Positions 38,399 to 50,734 of a stretch of DNA of 64,000 bases are shown piece by piece. The notes below the pieces were generated by a model. The model did not search any database. It was given only the letters and a program-made list of their open reading frames with translations, and was not told the origin of the DNA. Source of the stretch: Cololabis saira. Lineage: Eukaryota > Chordata > Actinopteri > Beloniformes > Belonidae. The position numbers and the translations under genes are program-made. How positions within the stretch are numbered: position 1 is the stretch's first letter; every line of letters starts with the position of its first letter. The stretch is from assembly GCF_033807715.1 (NCBI RefSeq), contig NC_084587.1, forward strand, positions 19,319,017 to 19,383,016, written 5' to 3'.

Positions 38399-40472
38399 GT
38401 AAGGGACCTAAATGCGATGTATGCTACTCTGCTACTCATAAATACCCCATTTAGCCAGAGATTTGTTCAAACTTTATAACGCATTTGCCTCCCTCAAGTG
38501 GTCATCATAGGAAATTACATGCAACCTGCAAACTTCAATGCACAGTTTAAACACACGCTGCTGCAAATCAATCATAAACCAATAAAGCCCCCACCTGTAA
38601 AACTGAGAGTTTCTTCTTCACAGTCCAGCTCATAGTCTAAGGAAAATGAACATTTTAACAAGAAAATAAAACTCAGTAGCAGTCTTTTACAGGATAAATA
38701 GACCATTTATGTACCTCTTGAAAAATGATGACCGTGACTCTTCTCCAAAATAACTACTTTACAGAATAAAAAAGCCTTTAAGATTACCCTCAAAGGACGT
38801 GATACGTTTAGAAATATGTTTGAGAAGAATGAGGGTTATTGGCATCACTGAGCCAAGAAAGCAGGCACATTTGCACACAGATAGATACTATCTCATTCTG
38901 CCTGGGTCTTTATCTATGAGTGATTTTACTTTCATTTATTGGAGCCTTGCACACTTTTTTTCATGTCTTTTTTGGAGGCCTGAGCATCTTATGTCATGTC
39001 TAGCTGAGTGTTTTAGTCTTTTATTGTTAGAGGCTACATTAACATTTTAGTCTACATGATCACATCATGTGACTTTTTCAAATGTTATGTTTTACTCTGT
39101 TTTGTGTCAAGGGTTTGGAAATAATGGTAAATAGTTTTGAATGAAGATCATCATCTGGAAGCAAACCTGAGACCTCATAAAGATTTTGTAAAAATTCTCC
39201 ACATATATCAAAAAAAGGAAAGTTTCCCACCAAAGTGATTTGAGATATGAATGCTCCAGAAAAGTTGAAAGGAAAATATTGACATCTCATCAAATTTTCT
39301 GAAATTTGTTAGTATTTTATGATAGTCTTTCTCTCTTTCTTTCTTTTTAATGCACTACAGTATTGCCCTCAGTGGATAATGGTTGAGGGGCTATAGACAT
39401 TTCATTTCAGCAGATGATGACAAAAAGCAGTTTGTCACAGCCAACTTAGAAATTTAAAGACTTTTTGAGATAACTCAGTAAACACAGAGAAGTGGAGACT
39501 TTGACCAGAAGATGGCAGAGTGACTCTATGACGATCACTCAGGTTGGACTGCACTACTGTTTTACCATCCAGATTTCTCTAAAGCAACATTCAAAGTGTT
39601 CCAGATAAAATATCATTTTAATCGACTGCTCTTCATTAAAACGAATGTTTAATTCCTTGAAGCGGTATTTAATATAAATGTTTTCACCTTTAAAAACATC
39701 TAAAACTGTTGCATTTTTACATCCAGGACCTCAGAAACAGACTGGCCAGTTGTGTAAATGTCATATGGCATCTGGGACGGTGGAATTATATAAGATGAAA
39801 GCACGGTGACCTTTCCCTCCCTTTGGATGTATGTGTTCAATCCAGTTATATAATGATGTCAACAAAATAAGTTTGCAGGCATGCTCTTCCCCCGAGAGAG
39901 GACTCCAAAGTGCAACAATTATAGTAGTAATACAATAGCTGTCATGCATGCAGTAAAGCTACAGTTCATTTCAAATAGATAACAGTCATTTTATGAAATA
40001 AAAACATTATGCATAAACATATGCTATACTCTATAAAGACCCTGGCTATGGTAGTTAAATTAAGAAACTAATCATATTGTTAATGCTGTTTCTTGGGCTT
40101 AAAAGAACTCTGGCAGCAGTTATGACGTTGCATGCTTTATATGCCATAGTTAATGATGATATAGTTAATGTGAGCAGGCTGGTGTTACTGGGTTAATTAT
40201 TGCTTATCAAAGATCTTTCTTTGCACTTGCAGATTGCAGCCCTGCAATGCCTTGGCCACTTGTCCAGCATGTACCGCTGTGTTTCACCAAAAGAGAGCTG
40301 GGGTAGTCTCCAGCAGACCCCCGTGACCATGAACAGAGGGGTAGATAATGGATGGATGGTTACAGATGCAGTGATGAAAACCAGCAGATTTTCTAGTAAT
40401 ATGAGAGTTTTGTTCAAGTGTTTAAGTGAAAGGTAACAGATCATTTATTTAGGTCATACAAAAATGCAACAT

Positions 40473-40597
40473 GTTTGCATCAGCTGATCAGTTACAGGCT
40501 CCATAATCGCTTCAGCTGCTGGGCTATTAGCTAACTACTAACAACAACAACGCCAGGCTATATTATCAGAAGAATGAGCTAATTGAGAATTTCAGGA
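40473..40597 (+). repeat. dispersed 125-bp unit, copy 1
   Basis: From GTTTGCATCAGCTGATCAGT through CTATTAGCTAACTACTAACA to TTGAGAATTTCAGGA, this is nearly identical to 52847-52971. Family unknown. Confidence 0.8.
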
Positions 40598-41741
40598 TCT
40601 TTTATGTCTCTGGTTTTTACATGAACTTTCAAAGGTACAGCATTTTGCTGATGTTTAGCTATTTAACTCCACGAGTGAAGTTACAAACTGATTTTAACAG
40701 AGGCCAACGGGGGTCAACATTCTTTCCATGACTCCTGTCAACTCCTGCTGCTGTAGTTACAAATCAGCCACAGTCAAGACTTTGTTCAATGTTTACAAGC
40801 CGAAAATTAGGACATCCTGCATGAACAGTATGTGAGAGTCAGCATCTCCTGCAGTCTGCGTGACATTTAGAATCAGTGAGGCTGTTCAGCTGCAGCGTGT
40901 GTTTTGTAACTGGAGAAGTCTGCAGTCACATTACCCCCCCAACACCCACCCAGCCACCCACACTGAGACACACATAGTGGAGTGACAAGGCAGTGTATCG
41001 AGGGACAAACGCAGGTCAAATGGACATGAGAGTTTTTTCTAACCTGACATGGAATGTCGCTGTAAGCGATAGCAATACAAAACTATTTCTAAACTCATCA
41101 TCATATCATCGTTTAATTCTTTGCAGAAAACCCCCAAAACAAATCAAATAATTTCTTTACGGAGCACTGCTATCGCAGCATGGTGTTGTCTAGACATTTC
41201 TCGAAGATGAGGGTAAAAATGTCAAATTTTATGCAAGCCTTTCACAGTAATATTTAAGTAATAATAGAAAAGGCTACTGTGAGAAATGTTTATTGTATAA
41301 AGAATAAATTTAAATGTTAATACACAATGAAAGCAGAGACTATGGAAACACCTGCATGCTCCAACATTGTAGTCCTGGCACCTCTGACTCGTAGCAGGCG
41401 CAGCATCAGTTCATCATTCATGAGAAATGGCAGCAACACAAATTCTGTCACATACGTAATAACTTTTTTATTTAGCTCTCAGTAGAAATAAAAAAAAAAA
41501 TGTTGTTCTGTGTTTTAGTAAACACAGTCATTACCCAGTGAATGAGTTTGCCACATTCAAAGTTAGTTTCTTTTGTCAACGAGGAAAGAATTACAAATAT
41601 GTCTGACAGCATATAAAAATGGAAGCACCAAAGATATTTTCAAGGCTTCAAGGCACTTGCCAGAAATCCTGATATCACTGGAGCAATTTTACAAAAAAAA
41701 ATAAAAAATTGTGAAGATGCTTTCAGGATGTAGTGTTGAAA

Positions 41742-42576
41742 TTAGGGACCCAGCACTGACAGTGCGAAGGCCCTATTGTATTTGAAGGATTTTTTTTTTT
41801 CTCTCGTTTTTCTTCCAACAAAATGAGGGCCTTTTTGCCCCCCTAAACGTGCCCCAAAAGTCACCAAATTTTGCACGCAAGCCAGGCCCGGCGAAAAATT
41901 TGATAACGGTTTACATTAATGGGCGTGGCCTAATAGCTCAACATCGCCCCCTAGAAAACTTTGTGCCTCAAGCCCCACAATACGGTTTGACGTACATGCA
42001 CAAAAATCGGTACACACCTGTATCATGTCGCAACTTAAAGAAAAGTCTCTTGGCGCCATGGCCGAAACCGAACAGGCAGTCGTCCATTTTGAATTAATCG
42101 TTTAATTTTGGCGCAATTTATGCCATTTCTTTGGCCGCTTCTTCGCCCGAACCGCAACGTGCACCCAGGTTTGTTATACATCAAAATGTGCGTCTCCATC
42201 CTGTGACAATGGGTATTACTTTTCTCAGTCAAAAGCGTTACAGTGGCGACAATAGACGCCAAAAAGCGCGCCCCCCCTCCATCTGATTAGTCTGATTTGA
42301 TAGTTCCTACTTTCTGCCATAACTTTTGAATGGTATGACATAAAGAGTCATGGGTGGTGTCATCGGACTCGGTTTTGGGTACTTGACCTTCATTGGCATG
42401 AATTAGCCCTGCCCCTTCTTCTGATTGGTCGATATGTGATAGTTCCTATTTTCTGCAATAACTTTTGAATGGTTTGACATAAATGTCAAACCAAGAAAAA
42501 CGAGGGAAATAAAAATAAAAACGAGAACTCCTACAGATACAATAGGGCCTTCGCACTGTAAGTGCTCGGGCCCTAA
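41742..42576. mobile_element. Helitron-like element B, inverted duplicate
   Basis: The main body lies on the minus strand with its 3' terminus (CCCTAA, then T) at 41742. At 42473-42495 the sequence turns back in a perfect palindrome (TGGTTTGACAT-AA-ATGTCAAACCA). A short plus-strand portion then ends with the normal 3' hairpin and GGGCCCTAA at 42576, followed by T. The element therefore has a 3' terminus at each end. Confidence 0.65.
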
Positions 42577-42985
42577 TAATAATTTAATAATAATCTATAG
42601 AGCACTTTTAAAAGATCTCAAAGACGCTTCACAGACAAGAAAATTTAAAATTAAAATCACAGGGTAAAAAAAAGATAAGAGATAAAAGATAAGATAAACG
42701 ATAAGAAACAAATCACACATTAAAAGCCGTTCTGAAGAGGTGAGTTTTGAGATTTGATTTGAAGGTTGGTAAGTCTGTGCAGTTGCGGATGTGAGCGGGG
42801 AGAGAGTTATGATGTTAGTGAACCGATTTTTTAAAGAATTCTTCATTTTGCACTTTAAATCTGCAACAACTTGCAGATTTAAAGTGTCAAAACTCCTACC
42901 GTCTGAAGATGTCGATATGCAAGAACGCAGAATCCCAACTGGTCGACGACGAACGCTCCAACTCTGATAGAGCGAGCTGCTGGAG
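42577..42985 (-). mobile_element. LINE-tail-like module, copy 1
   Basis: Starts with TATAGAGCACTTTTAAAAGA next to the Helitron-like end and continues through a GATAAGA-rich stretch and GAAGAGGTGAGTTTTGAGAT to CTGCAACAACTTGCAGA. It matches 49345-49666. The first phrase resembles the 3' tail of L2-type LINEs. Confidence 0.5.
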
Positions 42986-43369
42986 GTTATGAAGGTGACA
43001 GTTGTTGCCGTTAAAAAAGCATTGCGCATGCACCTGTGGCATAGCCAGAAAAGAGACATTGGGTGTGCACCAGCTAAGACTGGGTGTGCCAAATTTATTT
43101 TCAACAAAACGTTACACCTCCACAAACGTTCAAAAGCATGTATATTCAATATTACTAACAGTATAACGTGCTCTCAAATAAAATCAATAATATATAATAA
43201 GTATAATAATATATATATAATATAATGATAAGTAATAAAATAACGATACTTTATGCGTGTCCTAAAAAAACATTACAAAAACATAACCACACACAAACAT
43301 TGCGTGCCCAATGAAGCGAACATAGAGAAATATAACACTCACAGCTCTCAATTTAAAGGGCAAGACGAC

Positions 43370-45611
43370 GTGGCTTGGCCTTGAATGCATTTATAATTTC
43401 ATCCGAGTCCAGTTTCTCTGCAAGCTCTTTTTCACATTCTCTCATGAGCAACGAGAGGCTACTCAGTCTCTCTGTGAGCATCGTTGCTCTGCTGAATGCT
43501 TTGATCCTGTTGACAACTGAAAAAAGGCTCCACAGAGCAACTTGTAACAGGCAATGCTATCAGAATACGAAGCAAACAGTTCATCTTGGGGAAAACATCT
43601 CTGTCGCAGGAGTCTAAGACTTGAATAATGGACGGGAACTCATGTCCGCCATCCACCTTCCGTTTGATTAGCTGCCTAAAAACAGTCAATTCAGGGTCCT
43701 CTAAATCAAGTCCATAATGCCTGCTCGGCGCATGCAATATGTCCAGCTGGCAAAACTCGTCTGATACAGGCAGCAGGGAGGCAGCAGCCTTCATTATTCC
43801 ATAAGAGTCACTCTGAAAACGGTTGTTCAATTCCACCAGCTGTCTGTCAAGGATCATAATCCACAAGGACTGCAAATCAGAATTACTCCTGATGGGTGCA
43901 CACCTGCCCACTGTAGAGGCCACGTGCGAGTCAGCAAACTTTGCAGGCAGCTTTCTGATCATGCGCCTGCTACATCCCAGTTCTGCACATCATTTTTCTT
44001 CATGATGTCATTAGTTAGCCTGATTATTTTCTCAAATTCCCCGTCTGAGTTATTCCTAAAAGTAGAAAAAAGTTTCTTTGAGGCCCTCAATCATGTGGAT
44101 GCAGTCAGTCATTGACACAGATGGGGACTGTAGGCTTTTTGTCGCAAAATCACTTGCACTGAACAGCTTAGAAAATGCAAAAGAAGAAATATGAATCTTT
44201 TGGTCTGTACGTGTTGCAGGAGAGACTCTGCGTCTATTTTGGTCTGACCTGAGCCCTCCGCAAACTCACTCAGTATTTCTAATATGACATCATACAATGT
44301 ATGAACTCCAGCTAATATCTGTGGAGCGCACAAGCTCCGTCAGGATGAAGCTCTTCTTGGATTTGTATAAATCGCACATGTCTGTTGGCTCCGGTCATGA
44401 AATGATGCAGTGAATTCACAACATCAAAAAAAGTGCCCACAGTGGGAGACACTTTTGAAGCTGTCGAAAGAACCAGATTCAGGCTGTGGGAGTGGCAGTG
44501 CACATACACTGCATGAGGAAAAGTTTTTTTGAGCTACACCTGCACCCCGGCTTTCTCACTGGACATAACTGCTGCTCCGTCAAAACTGAAACCCACACAC
44601 AATTCAGGATCCAGCTGCAGTCGTTCCAGTACTTCCAGTACTCCAGTACTCTCAGGTTACCGTTATACACATACCTTAAGCAGACAGAAACAAGCTCTTT
44701 TTTTGAGAGGTCCTTATATTCATCAGCTAAAATGGCATAGTACGTGTCAGTCTGTGCATGCAGCTCCGCCTATATTTTTCGTCATAGTAGTGATGCTGCA
44801 GTTTCAAGGAGGTCGTTCTGAATGTCAGGGCTCATCATTTTTGCGTTATTTGGAAGCTCATCAAAGCGTTTTTTTTATTTCAGGGTCATATTCACAAATC
44901 AATTTGAACAACTCCGGAAAATGTCCTCTGTTCAGGCTTTCTGCGTGCTCCTGACCACGCAGTGCAATGCCATGTTTTGCACAAAACAGCAAAATATCGA
45001 TGACAACTTTCACGTGCTCCCGGTTTCTTTCAATAGAAAGAATGTCTTTTGTAACATGATGTCACAGTTTCCAACTGGTTTTATCTCAATGTAACCTTTG
45101 TGTCGGGCTGCAGCAGAAGCATGAGCATTACTTGCTTCATGCTTTGCAAAAACTGACCTAGATGCCCCCAGTCTCTCATTCCTGTTTTTCCGAATCTGTC
45201 CCCCTTGACGTCTGTGCTAAAGTGGCAACAGGACTGGCAAAAAAACACATCCAGTTTAATGCTGTACTCTAACCAACTGTATTGGGCATACAATTTATCA
45301 GAAAAAGTCTTCCTCTTTCCACTGAAAACTTGCGTGGCTGGGAAAGCTTGCAGTTTGGGCTGGCACGCAGGCTCGTCCACTGTGGAAAGGTCTGTGATCC
45401 CCGAGGTGGCCGTGTTGGGGTCGTCTGTCACGGTAACGTTAGCTGCATCATGCCCCATGGTGTGTGTAGCCTCACCAGTCTGTGTCGGAGGAGTCGTGTT
45501 CCTGCTTGTTGATGGAGAGGGAGAAACATCCTCCTCAGTTGTGGGACTTGTGTCCTGCTGGAAATCAAGTCGAGGTTTTTTGAAATAATTTATCAGGGAG
45601 CTCTGTTTCAT
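43370..45611 (-). pseudogene. decayed hAT transposase (ZMYM/TTF-type)
   Basis: Minus-strand frames together cover a whole hAT transposase. The N-terminal piece (ATG at 45611, 176 codons) starts MKQSSLINYFKKPRLDF and has a TTF-like zinc motif around FFCQSCCHF. Middle pieces include REHVKVVIDILLFCAKHGIA and HCHSHSLNLVLSTASKVSPT. The C-terminal piece (43962-43459) carries the dimerisation motif LLRILIALPVTSCSVEPFFS. Several frameshifts and stops separate the pieces, so no active protein is possible. Known of the family: cut-and-paste DNA transposase. Phrases TTGGGTGTGC near 43059 and 45825 may mark the ends but are in direct orientation, so the boundaries are uncertain. Confidence 0.85.
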
Positions 45612-46189
45612 CGCTGTTATTTAGCAGCAGAACTGATGCTTGCTGGGAGGAGGTAACGCTCAGGTCAGTAGGTTTGAAGTTGCCTGACGGGAGTTTTTAA
45701 ATGCGAAAATAATATTTTTTATTTTTTATTATTTTGAACTTCATGGTAACATACTAATAGCCTAGATTTAGAATACAACATGTTATTAAGACTATTACAA
45801 AAAAAAAAAAAATGCATCAAATGTTTGGGTGTGCCAGCTGTCTATGGGTGGCACTGACATGCACTTACTGAGAATTGTTGAGAAAGCCGTTTGTTTGCGT
45901 AGGTGCTGAAGTTTTTCCACGTTCACACCCGTTCCAATGAAACCAGGGTGGATGTGAGAAAGTTCCTGGATTTGTTTTCTACTCAGGCCAAGCTGAGGCC
46001 TTCTCAAAATTATATTAATTTTAGTATTTCTGCAAAAACTATTTTTTTTACCTTAACCTTCCTACCAAGTCGAACCTCAGACCCAGGGAGAACAATATTG
46101 GTTCAGTTCTGGTGATGGAAGACTGGACCAGCTCCAAACCTTCACTAGGATCCTGGGGGGAGTTTGGCCCAGCAGTAGGGGTTTAGGCA

Positions 46190-47045
46190 AGGCAAAGCAA
46201 GGCAATTTTATTGGTATAGCACAATTCAGCACAAGGTAATTCAAAGTGCTTTACATCAACATTAAAAGCGGCAAAACATAATTAAACAGTAAATAACAAA
46301 TAAAATGAAATAAAATGAGAAGAAAATAGGTAAAATGATAAAAAGCACAAGTTTTTTACAAAGTAAGGGCAGTAGAGTACAGCAGGTAGTTAATTTAAGA
46401 GTACGCTTCAGTAAACAGTAATGTTTTTAGGCCTGATTTAAAGGAGTTGACAGTTGGAGCAGACCTCAGGTCTACAGGAAGTTTGTTCCACCGGTGAGGA
46501 GCAGAGTAACTGAACGCTGCCTCACCTTGCTTGGTTCTGGTTCTTGGGAACCACAACAAACCAGATCCAGATGAACCTCAGGGGTCTGGGAGCTTCATAG
46601 GAACTAACAGATCAACCATGTATTTTGGTCCAAGACCATTCAGTGCTTTGTAGACCAGCGGTAAGATTTTAAACTCTATCCTTTGACTCACTGGAAGCCA
46701 GTGTAGTGATTTCATGACCGGTGTAATGTGGTCCAGTTTCCTGGTGTTTGTAAGGACTCTGGCAGCAGCGTTCTGGATCAATTGCAGCTGCCTGATAGAT
46801 TTCTTGTTAAGGCCTGTAAAGATGCCATTGCAATAATCCAACCTACTGAAAATGAACGCATGAATACATTTTTTCCATGTCTTGTTTAGACAGAAACCCC
46901 TTAATTCTAGCAATGTTTTTCAGGTGGTAATTGGCAGATTTAATGATAAACTTTAGATGGCTGTTGAAGTTCAGGTCTGAGTCAATAATTACACCAAGAT
47001 TTCTGGCTTGATTTGTAGCTGTCAATGACATGGAGCCAATTTGTG
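46190..47045 (-). mobile_element. L2-like LINE 3' end
   Basis: The minus strand encodes LDYCNGIFTGLNKKSIRQLQ, LIQNAAARVLTNTRKLDHIT and LHWLPVSQRIEFKILPLVYK, the C-terminus of an L2-type reverse-transcriptase protein, and upstream NQARNLGVIIDSDLNFNSHL. It ends at 46190 in the tail AAGGCAATTTTATTGG (plus strand). It is split over at least two frames and 5'-truncated. Confidence 0.88.
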
Positions 47046-47073
47046 AGCATTTAGTTTAGTGTGGTTTGGGCTC

Positions 47074-47494
47074 AGGTGCAGAGGAAGCTGAGAAGTGACA
47101 GTTCAGGTGAATGCAGCAGCAGAGACTCGGCCAACTGCATTTATTCTCTTCATCACCATCTCCCTTTTTAAGCCGTAGTATCTGGGTCCAGACAGCACCG
47201 AGACTCAAGGCTGACATGAAGATGTGACATGAAGCAGGACTGATTACTGAGCACAACTTATTGTCTTTACATTTTACAGCCTCACAACTTGAACTTGTGG
47301 TTGTTTCTCATGAAACCTGATAATCATCTGTAAGAGTTATGGAAGCTTTCCGTGGAAAAGGGGTGTGTGGAAAACAATTGAAACAAAGAAATGACACGGT
47401 ATAAACAATCTGTTCTCAGTCCTCAGGCTGTATTACACAATATTTACGTAATGACTGATGGACGCCGCGGATTAAGGTATCACTGAAAATATAA
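47074..47494. repeat. 420-bp module, copy 1
   Basis: From AGGTGCAGAGGAAGCTGAGA to GGTATCACTGAAAATATAA, this is nearly identical to 49665-50088, with a few base changes and small indels. It encodes nothing recognised. Its family is unknown. Confidence 0.85.
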
Positions 47495-47509
47495 CCAATA
47501 CTTGCTTAA

Positions 47510-48470
47510 TATTAAGAAAGGCAAGTTTATTCATATATCACAATTCAACAACAAGGTGCTTTACAGAGACATTAAAACATCACACAGTAGAAATAAAAAT
47601 CACAATTTAAAGTTTAAACAAAAAAAAAAAAAGAAAAATGTATGTAAAATCAGTTTTTAAAATATGATTAGGTTTTGGGACTGCAGGTTTGGATCTTTAT
47701 TCAGGTGCAGCTGAGAACAGGTGAGTCTTCAATCTGGACTCAAATAAACTGGGTGTTTCAGCTGATCTCAGGCTTCTGGGAGTTTTTTTCCAGACATGTG
47801 GAGCATAGAAGCTGAATGCAGCTTCTCCATGTCTGGTTCTAACTCTGGGAACTGATAAAGACCCTGATCCAGATAACCTGAGGGCAGGGCTGCCCCTCCC
47901 TAAACGCAGAACATGCACGTAGGACCTCATCTTAACGGGACCACATTCAGAGCTTTATAGACCAGCATCAGGACTTTAAAGTCTGTTTCTCTGATGGACA
48001 GGCAACCAGTGTAAAGACCTCAGAGCGGGACTGATGGGGTCCACTTTTCTGGTCTTAGTGAGGACTGGAGCAGCAGAGTTCTGAATTAGTTGCAGTTGTC
48101 TAAGTGACTTTTAAGGTGGACTGTAAGCTGTTACAATAATCAAGCTACTAAATGTGAATCGTGGACGAGTCTCAGAGACATCAGATCTTTTAACCTTGAT
48201 AGATTCTTAAGGTGGTAGTAGGATAATTTTGTTATTGTCTTGATGTGTTTTTCCAGATTTAGGTCTGAGTCCATCACTACACTCAGAGTTCTGGCCTGGT
48301 TGGTGGTTTTAAGGTGTATAGATTGAAGCTCTGTGGTGACCTGTGATGGTTTCTCTCTCGCTCCAAAGACAATGACCTAGTTTTTGTTTTTGACACATCC
48401 AGTCATTAATCTCTTCAATGCATTTACCAAAAGCCTTTACAGAGCCTCGGTCTCCTGGTGACATTGTTAT
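47510..48470 (-). mobile_element. second L2-like LINE 3' fragment
   Basis: The tail phrase AAGGCAAGTTTATTCATATA lies on the plus strand. The minus strand encodes RTRHGEAAFSFYAPHVWKKT and ETPSLFESRLKTHLF, the typical C-terminal end of L2-type proteins. Further LINE-like phrases run to about 48470. It is more diverged than the 46190 copy and belongs to a different subfamily. Confidence 0.75.
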
Positions 48471-48650
48471 ATATATACAGAGGCAATCCTGGCTGCTTTT
48501 GCGCCCTGGGCGAACTGTCCATCAAATTGAGTGCTCAGACTGTAGCAGATTTTTTTAACCTGGCTCTTTCACCCTTTCACAACAGGTGTAAAGTGGTAAA
48601 GTCTATCTAGAATTTGACTTTTCTAGCGTTCTTTGCAGCAAAATCATCAA

Positions 48651-49344
48651 TCAAAGCTGCAAGCAGCGATGAACGGGCCCTTGCGCATGCAATTTTCACC
48701 AATAAAGGTCAAGGACTCAAAACTAATTCCGATGACACCACCCATGACTCTGTATGTCAAACCATTCAAAAGTTATAGCAGAAAGTAGGAACTATCACAT
48801 ATTGACCAATCAGATGAAGGGGGGGCACACTTTTTGGCATCTATCGTCGCCACGGTAACGCTTTTGACTGAGAAAAGTAATGCCAATTGTCGCAGGATGG
48901 AGACGCACATTTTGATGTATAACACACCTGGGGAAGCGGCCGAAGAAATGACAAAAATTGCGCCAAAACACGGTTAATTCAAAATGTCCGACTTCCTGTT
49001 CGGTTTCGGCCATGGGGCCAAGAGACTTTTCTTTAAGTTGTGAGATGATACAGGTGTGTACCGATTTTCGTGCATGTACGTCAAACCGTATTGTGGGGCT
49101 TGAGGCACAAAGTTTTGTAGGGGGCGCTGTTGAGCCATTAGGCCACGCCCATTAATGTAAATCATTAAATATCAAATTTTTCACCAGGCCTGGCTTACGT
49201 GCAAAATTTGGTGACTTTTGGGGCACGTTTAAGGGGGCAAAAAGGCCCTCATTTCGTCAGAAGAAAAACTAGGAAAATAAATATTAAAACGAGAACTCCT
49301 ACAGATACAATAGGGCCTTCGCACTGTAAGTGCTCGGGCCCTAA
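48651..49344 (+). mobile_element. Helitron-like element, copy C
   Basis: The element starts TCAAAGCTGCAAGCAGCG directly after an A (48650) and ends GCACT-GTA-AGTGC, then TCGGGCCCTAA directly before a T (49345). That is the A/T target, TC start and hairpin-CTRR end of Helitrons. It is non-coding. Confidence 0.68.
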
Positions 49345-49666
49345 TAATAATACATTTTATTTATAGAGCACTTTTAAAAGATCTCAAAGACACTTCACAG
49401 ACACAAAGATAAAACATAGAGATCAAGAAAATTAAAAATTAAAACCACAGGGTAAAAAAAAGATAAGAGATAAAAGATAAGATAAATGATAAGAAACAAA
49501 TCACACATCAAAGGCTGTTCTGAAGAGGTGAGTTTTGAGATGCGATTTGAAGGTGGGTAAGTCTGTGCAGTTGCAGATGTGAGCGGGGAGAGAGTTATGA
49601 TGTCAATGAACTGATTTTTTAAAGAATTCTTCATTTTGCACTTTAAATCTGCAACAACTTGCAGAG
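49345..49666 (-). mobile_element. LINE-tail-like module, copy 2
   Basis: It matches 42577-42877 in order and sequence, and here too it directly follows a Helitron-like 3' end. It contains an extra short AAAGATAAAACATAGAG stretch. Confidence 0.5.
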
Positions 49667-50088
49667 GTGCAGGGGAAGCTGAGAAGTGACAGTTCAGGTG
49701 ACCGCAGCAGCAGAGACTCGACCAACTGCATTTATTCTCTTCATCACCATTTCCCTTTTTTAAGCCGTAGTATCTGGGTCCAGACAGCACCGAGACTCAA
49801 GGCTGACATGAAGATGTGACATGAAGCAGGACTGATTACTGAGCACAACTTATTGTCTTTACATTTTACACCCTCACAACTTGAACTTGTTGTTTCTCAT
49901 GAAACCTGATAATCATCTGTAAGAGTTATGGAAGCTTTCCGTGGAAAAGGGCCGGGGTGTGTGGAAAACAATTGAAACAAGGACATTACACGGTATAAAC
50001 AATCTGTTCTCAGTCCTCAGGCTGTATTACACAATATTTACGTAATGATTGATGGACGCCGCAGATTAAGGTATCACTGAAAATATAA
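49665..50088. repeat. 420-bp module, copy 2
   Basis: Near-identical to 47074-47494. Here it is bounded by the LINE-tail-like module on the left and a 5'-truncated Helitron-like copy on the right. Confidence 0.85.
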
Positions 50089-50734
50089 TCCGATGACACC
50101 ACCCATGACTCTGTATGTCAAACCATTCAAAAGTTATGGAAGAAAGTAGGAACTATCACATATCGACCAATCAGATGAAGGTGGGGTGCGCTTTTTGGCC
50201 TCTATCGTCGCCACGGTAGCGCTTTTGACTGAGAAAAGTAATGCCAATTGTCGCAGGATGGAGACGCACATTTTGATGTATAACACACCTGGGTGTACGT
50301 TACGGTTCTGGCGAAGAACCGGCCGAAGAAATGGCATAAATTGCGCCAAAATTACACGATTAATTCAAAATGTCCGACTTCCTGTTCAGTTTCGGCCATG
50401 GCGCCAAGAGACTTTTCTTTAAGTTGCAACATGATACAGGTGTGTACCGATTTTCGTGCATGTACGTCAAACTGTATTGTGGGGCTTGAGACACGAAGGT
50501 TTCTAGGGGGCGCTGTTGAGCCATTAGGCCACGCCCATTAATGCAAACCAGGAAATATCAAATTTTTCACCAGGCCTGGTTTACCTGCAAAATTTGGTGA
50601 CTTTTGGGGCACGTTTAGGGGGGCAAAAAGGCCCTCATTTCGTCGGAAGAAAAACGAGAACAAGGATATAAACAAAAAAAAACAATTCCTACAGATACAA
50701 TAGGGACTTTGCACAGTAAGTGCTCGGACGCTAA
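50089..50734 (+). mobile_element. Helitron-like element, copy D, 5'-truncated
   Basis: It begins within the family at CCGATGACACCACCCATG and ends in a slightly mutated 3' hairpin (GCACA-GTA-AGTGC), then GCTAA and T. The body is close to copies A and C. Confidence 0.65.

Larger units (their letters stand above)
35730..41741. other. mostly unique intergenic sequence
   Basis: AT-rich with no firmly supported gene. A LINE-tail-like snippet (GAAAGCGCTATATAAGTGTA) lies at 36225-36250, a candidate first exon at 38350-38398, and one copy of a dispersed unit at 40473-40597. Confidence 0.5.

Noticed and set aside
44529..44954. Plus-strand frames of up to 141 codons across 43.8-45.6 kb
   Set aside because: They are antisense shadows of the minus-strand hAT transposase.
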